64,000 nt of DNA from contig NC_087063.1 of assembly GCF_963678635.1 (NCBI RefSeq), positions 75,105,617-75,169,616 on the forward strand, in the 5' to 3' direction. The notes beneath the pieces were generated by a model. That model worked only from the letters and a program-made list of their open reading frames with translations. It made no database searches and had not been told where the DNA came from. Shown here piece after piece: positions 30,989 through 41,210 of the stretch. Each line of letters starts with the position of its first letter. Position 1 is the first letter of the stretch. The position numbers and the translations under genes are program-made. Source of the DNA: Symsagittifera roscoffensis (taxonomy: Eukaryota; Xenacoelomorpha; Acoela; Convolutidae).

Positions 30989-31427
30989 TGTGACATCATC
31001 CCTTCATGATGTCATTCATTCTAATTAACCATCTGAACCGAATAGATTACATAATTCACCTTGATGTTAAAATAGAGCTGCATCATATATTTATTTAACT
31101 ATGTAAACATTGATGGTAATTAATACCAATCATTGGAGATTTATACCGAGCTACGAATCAATTGAATAGAGATCAACTTAATATACTATTCCAATCATGC
31201 TCTTACTTGCGCCGATCGACTTGCGAAATATCAGAAGCTAGGAATCGGAACCAGCATCCTTTAAAGCAAGATAGGTCTTTACCGCTCGAGACATATCTAA
31301 ATAATGAATCCAATCTAAATACAATTGATAGCCAGTAGTGCTAAATAACATTACCAATTGAACAGCTCGCATAACAGTAGACGACAGTATACCCGTATTA
31401 TCCATCCGCCAGATACGGTATATTATA
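30989..31427 (+). repeat. 3' LTR of element 2
   Basis: 439 bp, matching the 5' LTR at every position I compared, followed by GGGGG. The sequence just upstream (CTTGTGAGGTTG) is a poor polypurine tract. Confidence 0.93.
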
Positions 31428-31432
31428 GGGGG

Positions 31433-32080
31433 TTTAAAAACATGTTTTAAAACAGGTGTTTTTTATTCATGTTTTTAATTATTGTTTTATAATACGTCAT
31501 ACTGCAACAATATGAAGCAAGCTATATGTTTGTAAGCACTTTTATGTTTTACCATGGCCTAAGTTTTGCATTTAAGTTTTTCATAATTGAAGTTTCAAAT
31601 TGGTTCCATGTTTTTTGTCAGCCAAGAATGTGTGGTATAAATCTGACAAAGTAGTGCAAAATCTGAATTTTATACGTTTTAAAACGTTTAAAACGTTTTT
31701 ATTTCAAAAACTTGTTTAAAACCCAACCCTGTCCTGAACTCATTAATCTACCGGGCCTTTTTGTTTATAAATATCCGGCCTGTTCGAAATTTGCTTTTTT
31801 ATGGTTGTTCTGTTTTTACTAACTCGGTTTTCATGAAATTTCATATAAATATTTTTTCAGTTTTGTCTTTTTTCGGTCTATATTGAATCTTCACAATAGC
31901 CTCTTTCTTACGTATCTTCTCAATAGCCTCTTTTTGGGTGCGTTTATGTGTTCTGAGGGCAAGGGTAATTTAAAGTTTCTTATTTGTTTTGACTTTTAAA
32001 AATGTTCGGCATGAAGAGTTCTGGCTCAGGTATTTTTGGCTTTGGGATCTACGTAATAATTACCTCTTCAAGAAGGGGAA
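31433..32080. other. No recognised feature
   Basis: T-rich sequence with repeated TTTTAAAAC(A/G) blocks just right of element 2 that resemble its left flank. No gene is visible. Confidence 0.45.
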
Positions 32081-32200
32081 GGGGGTTAATTGTTAAGTAG
32101 ATTAAGTTAGCCGAAGTTTCAAACAATCAGATAGCAGCAAAGTTCGAATTTTATACAGAACGCTCAATATCCGATATGTCAAACATCCGCTATGTCAATC
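32081..32200 (+). repeat. Family C fragment
   Basis: Shares TTGTTAAGTAGATTAAG, AATCAGATAGCAGCAAAG and a GGAAGGGGG patch with the family C elements at 6830-7366 and 33434-33627. Ends are not intact. Confidence 0.5.
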
Positions 32201-32218
32201 ATCCGAACTCATATAATA

Positions 32219-32733
32219 ACAGGACTGCTCGTATCAGGCGAAGCCCCGAATGTGACGATTGCCTTTTTAGGTATATGGAGCAGTAATAACATGAAAAATT
32301 TAAAAGTAAAAAAATAAATTGAATTTTTTTTTTAATTTGGAATTTTTTGTAAAAACATCCCTCCATACGTCATATTAAGTACAAAGTGATAGATTTTGCT
32401 CCTATTAACAAATCAATTATGGCATATAAGCTTCCTTGAACCAATTTGGAACCATTTCTAAAACTGATTAAATCTCCGCTTACGCGTTATTAGCTCGAAA
32501 TATATCGCGCGTTAATTGTCCCAAATTGGCCAAAATGGCAATCTTTAAACCCCCATAACTTTACGAAAAATGATCACAGGTGAAATATTGTTTCAAGTTT
32601 AAGTTCAGGACAACAATACCTTTTGAATGATATAAGAAAATCCGTCACAAATGGCTAGTTAAAAAGTCGATATTTGTCTGAAGAAAAAAAAACCCACCCC
32701 GAGCACAAATATTTCGTTATGAAAGTCGGAACA
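32219..32733 (-). repeat. Family A repeat, first of a head-to-tail pair
   Basis: Minus-strand copy from GGACTGCTCGTATCAGG to GAAAGTCGGAACAA. It joins the next copy with only CAA shared at the junction. The terminal TTTCG-ATA-CGAAA hairpin is partly deleted. Confidence 0.8.
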
Positions 32734-33253
32734 ACAAGACTGCTCGTATCAGGGCGAAGCCCTGAATGTTCCGACTGCCTTTTAAGTTCTATGGAGCAGT
32801 AATAACATGAAAAATTTAAATGTAGAAAAAATAAAACTTATTTAAAAAATTGAGATTTTTTTGTTAAAACATCCCCCACACGCCATAAGAAGTACAAAAT
32901 GATAAATTTCGCTCCTATTAACAAATCAATTATGGAATATAAGCTTTCTTGACCAATTTGGAACGATTTCTAAAACTGATTAAATCTCCGCTTACGCGTT
33001 AATAGCTCGAAATATATCGCGCGTTAATTGTCCCAAATCGGCCAAAATTGTAATCTTTTAACCCCCATAACCGTACAAAAAATGGTCAGAGGTGAAATAT
33101 CTTTTCAATTTTAAGCTCAGGACAACAATAGCTTTCAAATGATATAAAAAAATTCCGTCAAAAATGGTTAGTTTAAAAGCCAAAATTTGTCTGAAAAAAA
33201 CCCACCCCGAGCACAAATATTCCGTTACTTTCGTTACGAAAGTCGGAACAATT
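32731..33253 (-). repeat. Family A repeat, second of a head-to-tail pair
   Basis: Full minus-strand copy: AACAAGACTGCTCGTATCAG, hairpin GGGCGAAGCCC, body, then TTCGTTACGAAAGTCGGAAC. It is roughly 90% like its neighbour by eye. Confidence 0.82.
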
Positions 33254-33433
33254 ATGTAATAATATGTCTCAGAATTTCCAAAACAAGACATGGTTCAGTT
33301 ATCCGACTTCTGTCAACTCTCGGTATAAGGTCCCTGGTTAGCGCCAGACGATACCCGGGCTCTAACTTTCACGAAGAGTCCTAGAGGGTTTTGAAATAAA
33401 AAATCTCCTAGAGCGAGTTTTGAAGCAAATGAA

Positions 33434-33627
33434 GGATCTACTTAACAATCCCTCTTTCAAGACAATCGGGCTGATTGTTAAGAAGACTAAGTCGAATTTT
33501 TGACCAATCAGTTTGCAGCAAAATTAGAGTTCTCATTAGAAAGCTTCAATGATAATTAACTGCCGATATTTGTTGGGGTGGCAAGTTTTTAGAAGATAGC
33601 ATAGAGGGGCGATTGTTAAGTAGATCC
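33434..33627 (+). repeat. Family C short inverted-repeat element
   Basis: 194 bp between GGATCTACTTAACAATC and GATTGTTAAGTAGATCC. The interior keeps GACCAATCAGTTTGCAGC but the poly-G/C tracts have shrunk to GAGGGGC. Confidence 0.75.
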
Positions 33628-33735
33628 TGGCTTTGTTACCATTTGGTAAGTTTTTTTCTATGATGATTTTGCATTCTATTGTCTGGGCATGTTTTTTTTT
33701 CTCAATTATTTTCATCGATTTTTATGGTTACGTGT

Positions 33736-33943
33736 CAGTATTTAGACAGCCGCGTATTCATACTGGTCAGTATTTAGACAAATACTGTTTCAACCAATCA
33801 GAATCGAGACAAAGAAGAAATTAATAAATAATTATTATTTATTTTGGATTATTTATGTTTTTTCCCGATTCTGATTGGTTGAAACAGTATTTGTCTAAAT
33901 ACTGACCAGTATGAATACGCGGCTGTCTAAATACTGGCCGCAC
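33736..33943. repeat. Family D fold-back element, copy 2
   Basis: Two ~90-bp arms (GTCAGTATTTAGACAGCCGC ... CCAATCAGAATCGAGA and the complement) around an AT-rich loop. The arms match each other more closely than they match the copy at 8333. Confidence 0.85.
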
Positions 33944-34362
33944 TCCGATTTTTATTAATCTAGATGTATCCGCAAGTGGTCCAAAGCTTAGCATCACCTG
34001 TGTTAAAAATTGACTTTTTGCAGTGAATTCACTTGGTTGTGTGAGAAAACCGGAGTTCATATCTTAAAAATAACATGCCCTAATTCTAAATATAGAAAAT
34101 TATGCTTCGATTGAGTTCTAAATTTTAATGTACTCATGCACATAATATACCATCTCAAAAGTACATGTATCAAAATGTAGGTATACATGCTCTGCACTGT
34201 TGAGATTTAGTGGAGATTTTGTTGTATTGCCTAAAAATTCACATAAATGAGTTGTCGTGTGGTCGTATACTGCGTATAACAAATATGATTATTTCGTATA
34301 ATCTGTCGTATACGGTACAACATGTATAATACTTTGGTTGAATAACAATTTGTTTCAGGCAG

Positions 34363-34468
34363 ATCGTTAATCATAACTGTACCAGAAACTGCAGTTAAAG
34401 TGTTGTGTGACTATGATGGACGTGCAATTCCTGCAATGTTTACCTGTTTTCTACGTGCCATCCATCAT
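34363..34468 (+). CDS. TTC3-like: Exon candidate a
   Basis: Open frame SLIITVPETAVKVLCDYDGR...CFLRAIHH after acceptor tttcaggcag (a NAGNAG site; 34359 is the alternative start). The donor is the weak gtttgg at 34469, placed there because the frame hits TAA ten bases on. No domain is recognised. Acceptor and frame are better supported than the donor. Confidence 0.4.
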
Positions 34469-34505
34469 GTTTGGCACTAATTCAAGATACGCTTTTTATG
34501 TCCAG

Positions 34506-34549
34506 AGGCTACTCCTGTTTTCTTCATATGGGCGCCAAATTATGGATCG
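34506..34549 (+). CDS. TTC3-like: Exon candidate b
   Basis: 44 nt, acceptor atgtccag and donor gtgaga. Codes RLLLFSSYGRQIMD plus two bases that complete an Arg codon with the next exon. It is separated from exon a by only 37 nt. Confidence 0.5.
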
Positions 34550-34737
34550 GTGAGAAACATTTTAAACATATTAAGGAGAGTTTTAACTTGTTTCTGAACT
34601 TAAAAAAGCTTTTTTTTTATCAGGCAATCTAAATTGTATAAACCAAATATTAACTTTCTATGCATCAATTTTTTGCTTCATAAATAGTGATTGATACAAA
34701 ATGGAGTCTACATGGTCAATTTTCACCTTTATTTCAG

Positions 34738-34819
34738 GGCTATCAATGTCCAATCATTCAAGAAGTTTGTCGAAAACCACTCTATAACAGTAGCGCAACT
34801 AAGAAAAGTACCAAACATT
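34738..34819 (+). CDS. TTC3-like: Exon candidate c
   Basis: Acceptor tttatttcag, donor gtaagt. Codes AINVQSFKKFVENHSITVAQ followed by LRKVPNI. Its phase follows exon b, but it ends in phase 0, which does not fit the next candidate (35479). A small exon is probably missed. Confidence 0.6.
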
Positions 34820-35478
34820 GTAAGTAAAATTTATCCTCCAATTATCTGATGGATTCACGGTTCAGTTCTGCTGGGCATAATGGGGTGCATTTTTTTTGTT
34901 CAGGCACCAGAAAACCGTGAAATTACAAACTTTAATTTGACAAAGTTGAAAGTGGCATACCAATTTGAGGGCCTTTGAAAATTTTATGAAATAAAATTTA
35001 TAGCAAACAAAAAAATTATTTCTACATAAATTGATATTGGTGCCTGCCAACTTGGAAGGTAATTCTGATTTTAAAGTTGTGTTATTTTAGCTTCCAGATA
35101 GTTAAATACAATTAACATAATTCAATACAATTGCTTGTATTGGTGTGAAAGCATAAATTTGGCGATTATGACTATTTAATTTGACTCAAGTAAATTTTTC
35201 ATATGAAAATGATAAAATTCAGAATGTATCGCTTGCAGTGTGTGTTTTCTTTTGTTCTGCACTATTTTTTATAAGGGCTTTTGGCTTATTTTGAATTGTC
35301 TGTTTTAGACTTCAAGACTTAATAGCGGTCAACCCATTGACATGTGTGTCGATTAGCATAGCCAGTCTAAATTGTGTGACATCTTGATTTTCAATCACCA
35401 ATGTAAATTCTGGTTGATGCAGATATTCAATTTCTTCGTAAGTAAATGCTGTATGCTAATCGACACTCGTGTTCATAG

Positions 35479-35592
35479 CTACACCACAACGCTTCACACC
35501 ACCGATGAAGTGATGTTTCTCTGTGTTTTGTTCATGGATTTGTTACTACATGACTATACATATGAAGATATCTACCTATTGTATAAGCACTG
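35479..35592 (+). CDS. TTC3-like: Exon candidate d
   Basis: Acceptor gtgttcatag, donor gtaagt. Codes YTTTLHTTDEVMFLCVLFMD then LLLHDYTYEDIYLLYKH; the last two bases pair in phase with the exon at 38354. A leading one-base phase means the preceding exon is not exon c as drawn. Confidence 0.5.
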
Positions 35593-35848
35593 GTAAGTTT
35601 GCTAGTACATCATGAAAGGCGTATAAGCGTATCAGTTTTTTAAAATCTTTTAAAATTTTCTTCTCTCTAAAAAAGAATTTATTTTACACAGATATTCAAT
35701 TTTTAGACTCAGACTTTCATCTAAATCTATTTTGATCCAAATTTTGTTCCGACCATTTGTTCCGGGAGGAACTTTGTATATGGGTATGTTTTAGTTTTTT
35801 TTTCTGTTTTCTCAGCTACCACAAATAATCATATGAGAGAGTTGAATG

Positions 35849-36400
35849 ATATATCATATTAAAGCCCTTACAGTCGTGATTCGAACGACATTAGAAAATT
35901 TCCAAAACATTTCCAAGTTTGTGAAAACCGGTCTGAAGTTTTTGGTTTTTCTTCCCGATTCGAGCGAATAAAGCGAGCGACTAAGCGTACAATAGCCTTA
36001 TTGAAAACGTGAAAACTTAGTTTTACTCGAGTAAAGTTAGTTTTTTTTGGTTTGCCAGCGCCCAATATTTTTTTCGTTTTTCTAGCCGTTTTTTTCAAGA
36101 ATAATTTTCCTTTCAACAATAATTTCCCTTCTATAATCTTTTTTATCTCACCACGCTGAAAGAAATACCCTAATTTGAAAAAAAATCTTTTAAATTTTTT
36201 AAGACTGGTCGCAAAATTCTGTGCTACTTGCACAATAACCGGTTATCCTTGTTTTATGTCACCTATTTTGTTCAAAAAATGAAAACTTTCTACGTTGTAA
36301 TGACTTGCTATGTAAAATTTGACTTTTTTGAACCGATTCACATATGAACTATTTCAAGCATTTAAGTATTAGCTTCTAAGTTTTTCATTGACTTGTTGAC
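35849..36400 (-). repeat. Family K dispersed repeat, copy 1
   Basis: Shares long blocks with 48892-49580: TATCATATTAAAGCC, ACAGTCGTGATTCGAACGAC, GAGCGAATAAAGCGAGCGAC, TTTTACTCGAGT and CTTGCTATGTAAAATTTGAC. A 121-codon minus-strand frame across it is not conserved in the second copy. Confidence 0.7.
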
Positions 36401-36439
36401 GTCATTGAAAGAATAAATTCTACTTTGATATTCTGTTGT

Positions 36440-36902
36440 TCAGACTCACTCTTTAAATTAAAATGGTTTTGAATTAACTGTTCCGACTTTTGAAGAAATG
36501 CGGAATATTCAAGCTTGGGTGGTTTTTGTTCAGTCAAGTTTCGGCGATTGAAATAATTGTTTTTACCAAATAAATTTTGATACGCCGTTGTTGACAATGT
36601 CGGCGCCCTGAGTTCAAATGTGAAAAAAAATCAACTTTTTCTTGTTAAGTTCGGGGGTTCGAAAATTGAGCGCGAGCGCTCCTCTTCAAAATCGGCGCGC
36701 GCCCCATCATAATTTTTATTTATATGCGCTGAATTCGTCTTCAGAAAAATTTTGAAGTGTCTCGGCCAAATATGGACATCTTAAAAAAGTCCCAAATGGG
36801 GAACTTTTGGGTCGGTGGGGTCCGAACCTTTAGTGGTGGGGGTTGCGTCGGCTGTACCCCTAATTTTACCCCTGCTTTGCCCTGATTTACGAGCAGTCTT
36901 GT
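36440..36902 (+). repeat. Family A-related repeat, strongly diverged
   Basis: Keeps the outline (TGTTCCGACTTTTGAAG start; GAGTTCAAATGTG; terminal GCCCTGATTTACGAGCAGTC) but the centre holds unrelated GC-rich sequence (AGCGCGAGCGCTCC; GGTCGGTGGGGTCC). It is a probable subfamily. Confidence 0.5.
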
Positions 36903-37100
36903 TAATTATTGGGTCAATTTTGTTATTCTAGATTTTTTTCGGTGATCGAAACAATTTCCAATGAAAAATTTTTCAAAACCGATCAAGGTATTCAGTTCAA
37001 ACTGATAACTCTTTATTTGACCTGCGATAATTTTTGAATCAAAAATAGCAATGTTATCCATAGTCTTGAGCTATTATATGCGTGCTTTAAAAATTGACCT

Positions 37101-37204
37101 ATAATGATTCGTTAGAATTTCTTCCAATCAATTCGCTGATTTTCATCATCAATGATGATGAAAGTCTAGCGAATTGATTGGATCTAATTCTAACGAATCA
37201 TTAT
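37101..37204. repeat. Long palindrome (hairpin)
   Basis: Arms TAATGATTCGTTAGAATT and CCAATCAATTCGCT pair with the right half; TTCATCATCA / TGATGATGAA close the loop with almost no spacer. A single ~50-bp stem with two small bulges is possible. Confidence 0.85.
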
Positions 37205-37374
37205 GTGAGTTAATGATTTATGCCTGGCGAAATATCCCAAAAATTCCAAATTGCATTAGGGCAATCTAATTGGTCATAATAATTTATTTTTTACAAACTA
37301 TAATCAGTACTAATTGATTTTGGCTATGGGGAGAAAAGTTTACAGTCTTTTTCTTTCATCTAATTTTAATTTAT

Positions 37375-37775
37375 GGTGGCGTCCCTCATGATGGAAGGAC
37401 CGTATTTTCAGAATTGAATATTCAAAAATCTCAAAAATTGTGCAAATTTTCAAGAAAAGCGAATAAATCCAGAGCATAAAAATCAATATTGACCAATAAG
37501 AAAATTAACAGATACTTGTTTTGTCAAATATTGCGAAATCGAAGTTGGGTATTGGAAAAAACCTAAAACCGGTTGTCAAATGAAAAACTATTCAAAAGTT
37601 TGTTGCATATTTGCACGAATTGTACAGAAAACTTTTCTGTGCTGCTATAACTCAATTTCTGTTAATTATGACTTTGGTTTTGCGCAAAATTCATTTAGTC
37701 AAAAGTAATGTCTAACGATCCTGATTGGTTAAAAGTTTTCCATCATTCGGTCCCTCCATCATGAGATTACCATCC
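37375..37775. repeat. Family H TIR element, copy 1
   Basis: Ends GGTGGCGTCCCTCATGATGG and the approximate complement CCATCATGAGATTACCATCC, flanked by taatttat / ttatttat. The interior is shared with 47604-48020. It is non-coding. Confidence 0.75.
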
Positions 37776-38353
37776 TTATTTATACCATAAGCTATTTGAG
37801 ACCATTTAAATGGAATTCGGAATATTCAAGGCTTTGCCCCTAATATACGAACTAATTTTTATTGACTTTCAGTTTCTGGTTTTAGCCTACGGAATTACAT
37901 GGAGAACGTTTGAGCAAAAAACTAAGAAACTGAAAGTCGATAAAAAATTAAAATAAAAGAAGCTTTTCCTCAGAATGTTCCAAAACAATGATGATTTGTA
38001 CAACAAAATGACTAATCAATTAGTTGGTAGAAAATAAAAATTGCAGCGTTCTTTGAAATTTGGAATCGACTATACAGAATATAATTATTTTTTATTTTTA
38101 TTTTTTTATTAATTGATTTTGATGTCAATTGGTTTTGCCATCATGGTTAATTTCTAAACGACCCATTTTTGTATAAGCCTCTTTAAATCAATGTGGGGCG
38201 GGGTAAATCGTCCGGTGAAAAAAAAATTAATTTTAAACAAACGGTTATCAAGTTGAAAATCACGAAAATCATAAGACTTAGGAGCACGTTAACATCCTGA
38301 CCATGATTGCAGCTGGAACACATTTTCAGTTATAGTTTTATTATCATTTTCAG
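37776..38353. other. Intron sequence with small inverted repeat
   Basis: A remnant of a family A end lies near 37815-37850 (GGCTTTGCCCCTAATATACG). A stem TTATTGACTTTCAGTTTCT / AGAAACTGAAAGTCGATAA lies at 37859-37942. Otherwise nothing is recognised. Confidence 0.5.
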
Positions 38354-38405
38354 TACACTGACCGATCTGATTGAAAACTACTCGGAAATTAACAGCAAAC
38401 GAGAG
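38354..38405 (+). CDS. TTC3-like: Exon e
   Basis: Acceptor cattttcag, donor gttaga. Codes TLTDLIENYSEINSKRE; phase joins exon d upstream and exon f downstream without a stop. Confidence 0.65.
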
Positions 38406-38482
38406 GTTAGACTGAACTACCATTTTATCTTTAATTTATAAGGTAGTGAATCGCGTAACAGCAAAGGGTTTCTTTATTTTAG

Positions 38483-38571
38483 CGCTTGCTTAGGAATCTG
38501 AAGACGGGTGGAGTTAACTGGGACTCTGATTCAGGAAAATTCAAAATTCTGCAAGATATCGGATATCACTT
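38483..38571 (+). CDS. TTC3-like: Exon f
   Basis: Acceptor tttattttag, donor gtaaga. Codes RLLRNLKTGGVNWDSDSGKF then KILQDIGYH; the last two bases pair in phase with 45562, implying a 7-kb intron filled with repeats. Confidence 0.7.
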
Positions 38572-38782
38572 GTAAGAAAGTCTCAACCCTCCCTTTCCCT
38601 CTCATTAAACAAAACAAAAACAGTAAACTTGAAATCTGTTGAAAAAAAACTCTTTTTGAGTTTTTTTTAAGTTATCAGGATTGAACTGAACGGTATTTTT
38701 CACATGAGAAGCAATTGCTAGATATCATTAGATCAACAGAAAACATAATTTGAAATCGAAGTTGCGCAACAGTTATTTGTTG

Positions 38783-39170
38783 CAGGGGCGGATCTAGGAT
38801 TTCCTCAAGGGGAGGCGGATCAAAAAATTTTTCGACTTTTTTAGGTCGACCAATTTGATTTTTTGAGCTTCGCCAAATCACTATAAAGACCCTATTTTGA
38901 CCAATTTTTTTGCCCCGCAGGCGAATTTTTCAAAAAAGTGTTTTTAGGCACTTTTTAGAAAATTTTGACCAGACAATTGCGGTTTTCGGCGCGTGCTCAC
39001 CCCTCAAAATTAGTATAGTTTGGCGCCTTTAGAAAATTTTTGAGTCAGTCCGCCAAAAATGGATATCTCAAAATAGCACAAAAGGGGGACCCTTTGGGTC
39101 AGCAGGGGGGGGGGTCGAATCCGTGAACGGGGAAGGCGCGTCCGCGCCCTACCTCCCACTAAATCCGTTG
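38783..39170 (+). repeat. Family E dispersed repeat, copy 2
   Basis: GCAGGGGCGGATCTAGGATT start, TTTTTTAGGTCGACCAATTTG, CCCTATTTTGACCAATTT, a G run near 39104 and a GC-rich end (GCGCGTCCGCGCCC, CCCACTAAATCCG). It is the most complete copy in the window. Confidence 0.75.
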
Positions 39171-39519
39171 GTGATTTGTTGACAAAATTCGAACAACAGA
39201 TGTTTGCAGAAATAACGGATAAAACTATTTCGAATGACCATACGAGCTACTCTTTTTTTTCGGCTGGATTCGGCGCATTTTCTACTGTCTCAGCTGGTGC
39301 TAAACAAAGTTTCAGTGAACTTAATTGGGAGCGGCCTATTGACATGTGTGCCTATTAGCATGCTCATGTAAAGCAATGCCGTTGACTCGCTCGCTATGTT
39401 AAGATTGTCTTGCTGCAGTTTTCTTACTCACATAGTGTGCATTTGCTGAATGGCAGGAAAGAATTAAATTTTAATTTTTCTAACAAATCCAATGATTTGT
39501 TTGATTGATTGTTAATTTA

Positions 39520-40010
39520 GACTATTGCTCCGAATTTTGAAGTGACGGATATTGGCGCTCGTGGTGTTTTTTTCTGTAGACAAATATCGACTTTTTACTA
39601 GTAATTTTATGAAAGGCTTTTTAAGTTACCATTCGCATTCGAAAGATATTGTTATCCTGAGCTCAAATTTAAAAACGTATTTCATCTGTGATTTTTTTGT
39701 TAAGTTCTGGGGGTATAAAGATTGCCAATTTAGGACAATCAACGCGCGATATATTTCGTGCTATTAACTCGGAGATTCAATCCGTCATAGAAATTGTTTC
39801 AAATTGAATTGAAGCATGCCATTTGGTCAATTTAATACTTTGCTTTATGCCAAATATATTACTTTGTACTTTTACATAGCAAATGGGCGTGGGCGGGTGA
39901 TTTTTTCTATGTTTTTTAAAGTCTTTTTTTTTTTGAAAATTTATCAATTTTTTAAAAGTAAACCTTCAAAAGGCAGTCGGAACATTCAGGATACGTCAGT
40001 CTTAATTAGT
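39520..40010 (+). repeat. Family A repeat, diverged copy
   Basis: TTGCTCCGAATTTTGAAGTG start, GAGCTCAAATTTAAAAACG, CAACGCGCGATATATTTCG and a truncated end (AAAAGGCAGTCGGAACATTC then loss of the hairpin). It is flanked by inverted TGTGTGC(C/G)-ATTAGCATG-like segments (39345, 40050) also seen around 35340-35475. Confidence 0.6.
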
Positions 40011-40103
40011 TTTCGAAAAAGTGTAAACGTAATTAAAGCAATTGTCGCATGCTAATCGACACACTTGCTCATCGCATTGGCCAAGCGACTTTCATGCAAT
40101 TAA

Positions 40104-41210
40104 AACAAGACTGCTCTCATCAGCGCAAAGCCTTGAAATCTCCGATTGCTTTTTAAGGTCAATGGAGTAGTGTCCAATTTGAAGAAATGGAACAAATAAA
40201 AAAAGAGTTTTTTTTCTAAAAATTATCCCCCACACGTTAAGTAAAGTACGCAGTACTATACTTCGCATGTACCAAAGTATTAAATAGACCTAATAGGATG
40301 GTCGAACTTAGTTTTAAACGATTTAAAAAGTCGCATTAAATTTCCGCTTACGCGTTAATAGCGCGAAATATATCGCTCGTTGATTGTCCCAAGTTGGCCT
40401 AAATGCCGGTCTTTAAACCCTCATAACTTTACGAAAAATGATCACTGGTGAAATGGTTTGAGCTCAAGACAAAAACACTTTTCGGATGATTACATTAGCG
40501 AGCGTAGTGTTATAGTATGACTTTTCTTTCTTACAACCTAAGTCGCAAATATTTTCCCACTTTTGGTGGTATCGTTACGGCTTTTTGATAGAATGTGCTT
40601 TGAAATTTGTTCACTTATAAATAAACACAGTTGATGCTATTTGATCAAACTACACTACAACAATAAAAGTTTGATTTTAGAAATTTTTCAACTCAATATA
40701 TCTGGCATTTTTTTTGAAATGCATAATTTATTCATACTTTGGCTAATTTATTATTATTAATGAATTTTATTATGCTTTCCAATTTATTACATGCAAAGTT
40801 AAGATTATTTTCTTCAGCTTGTTATGTTCCAAATCATTACATGCAAAATTGTGTCTATTTGTATAGACAGCCTGCCACTTTTGCTGCATCATATTGGCAA
40901 TTTATTAGCAGTTAATTTGCCTGTAGTCCTTGGCCGAGAGTGCAGGCCGTGAGACTCCTAATCGCAAGGTCGCAGGCTCGAATCCGATACGTAGCCAAGT
41001 TTTTTTAATTCGATTTTTTTTCTAATTTTTCCTATTTCATTTAAAGCTGCTTTTTGACGTGCTCTCGCAATTGTTTGCGAAGCGCAGCTTCGCCTCTGTG
41101 TATAAAAAGATCGTCAAAAAATTGATAGTGAAGAAGTCGAAATTTGTCTGGAGAAAAAACCCAGAGCAAAAATGTTCCGTCACTTTCTACGAACTCAGTC
41201 TGAACAAAAG
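40104..41210 (-). repeat. Family A repeat split by a SINE-like insertion
   Basis: The left part (40104-40492) runs from AACAAGACTGCTCTCATCAG through TTACGCGTTAATAGCGCG. The right part (41105-41210) resumes with AGTCGAAATTTGTCTGGAG and GTTCCGTCACTTTCTACG. The intervening block is the tRNA-like element at 40493-41104. Confidence 0.7.
40493..41104 (+). repeat. Family F tRNA-derived SINE, copy 1
   Basis: Contains a tRNA-like segment: box A TGGCCGAGAGTGCAGG (40931-40946), an anticodon-like arm with loop CTCCTAA (Arg-CCT-like) and box B AGGCTCGAATCC (40974-40985). The 5' part is AGCGAGCGTAGTGTTATAG; the 3' end is GCGAAGCGCAGCTTCGCCTC. It is inserted in a family A repeat. A functional tRNA is excluded by the poor acceptor stem. 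Confidence 0.65.

Larger units (their letters stand above)
21154..31427 (+). mobile_element. Intact Ty3/gypsy retrotransposon with a C-terminal macrodomain (element 2)
   Basis: A 10,274-bp element: 439-bp 5' LTR, primer-binding site, 648-bp leader, gag, pol in the -1 frame, 2-kb 3' noncoding tract and 439-bp 3' LTR. I find no difference between the LTRs by eye. GGGGG flanks both sides (21149-21153 and 31428-31432) as a 5-bp target duplication. Both ORFs are full length and all catalytic motifs are present, so it looks recently inserted and possibly active. Integrase lies after RNase H, as in Ty3/gypsy. The unusual part is a TARG1/OARD1-type macrodomain fused to the Pol C-terminus. Confidence 0.95.

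Noticed and set aside
35372-35443. Additional exon KLCDILIFNHQCKF... ending at gtaagt
   Set aside because: It has a donor but lies inside a small inverted-repeat segment (CATGTGTGTCGATTAGCAT ends), and its phase fits neither neighbour.
35868-36233. 121-codon minus ORF rich in Lys
   Set aside because: The frame is not preserved in the second copy of the same repeat (48892-49290).
40921-40993. Functional tRNA-Arg gene
   Set aside because: A and B boxes are present, but acceptor and D stems do not pair properly and the block is embedded in a repeated 600-bp unit.
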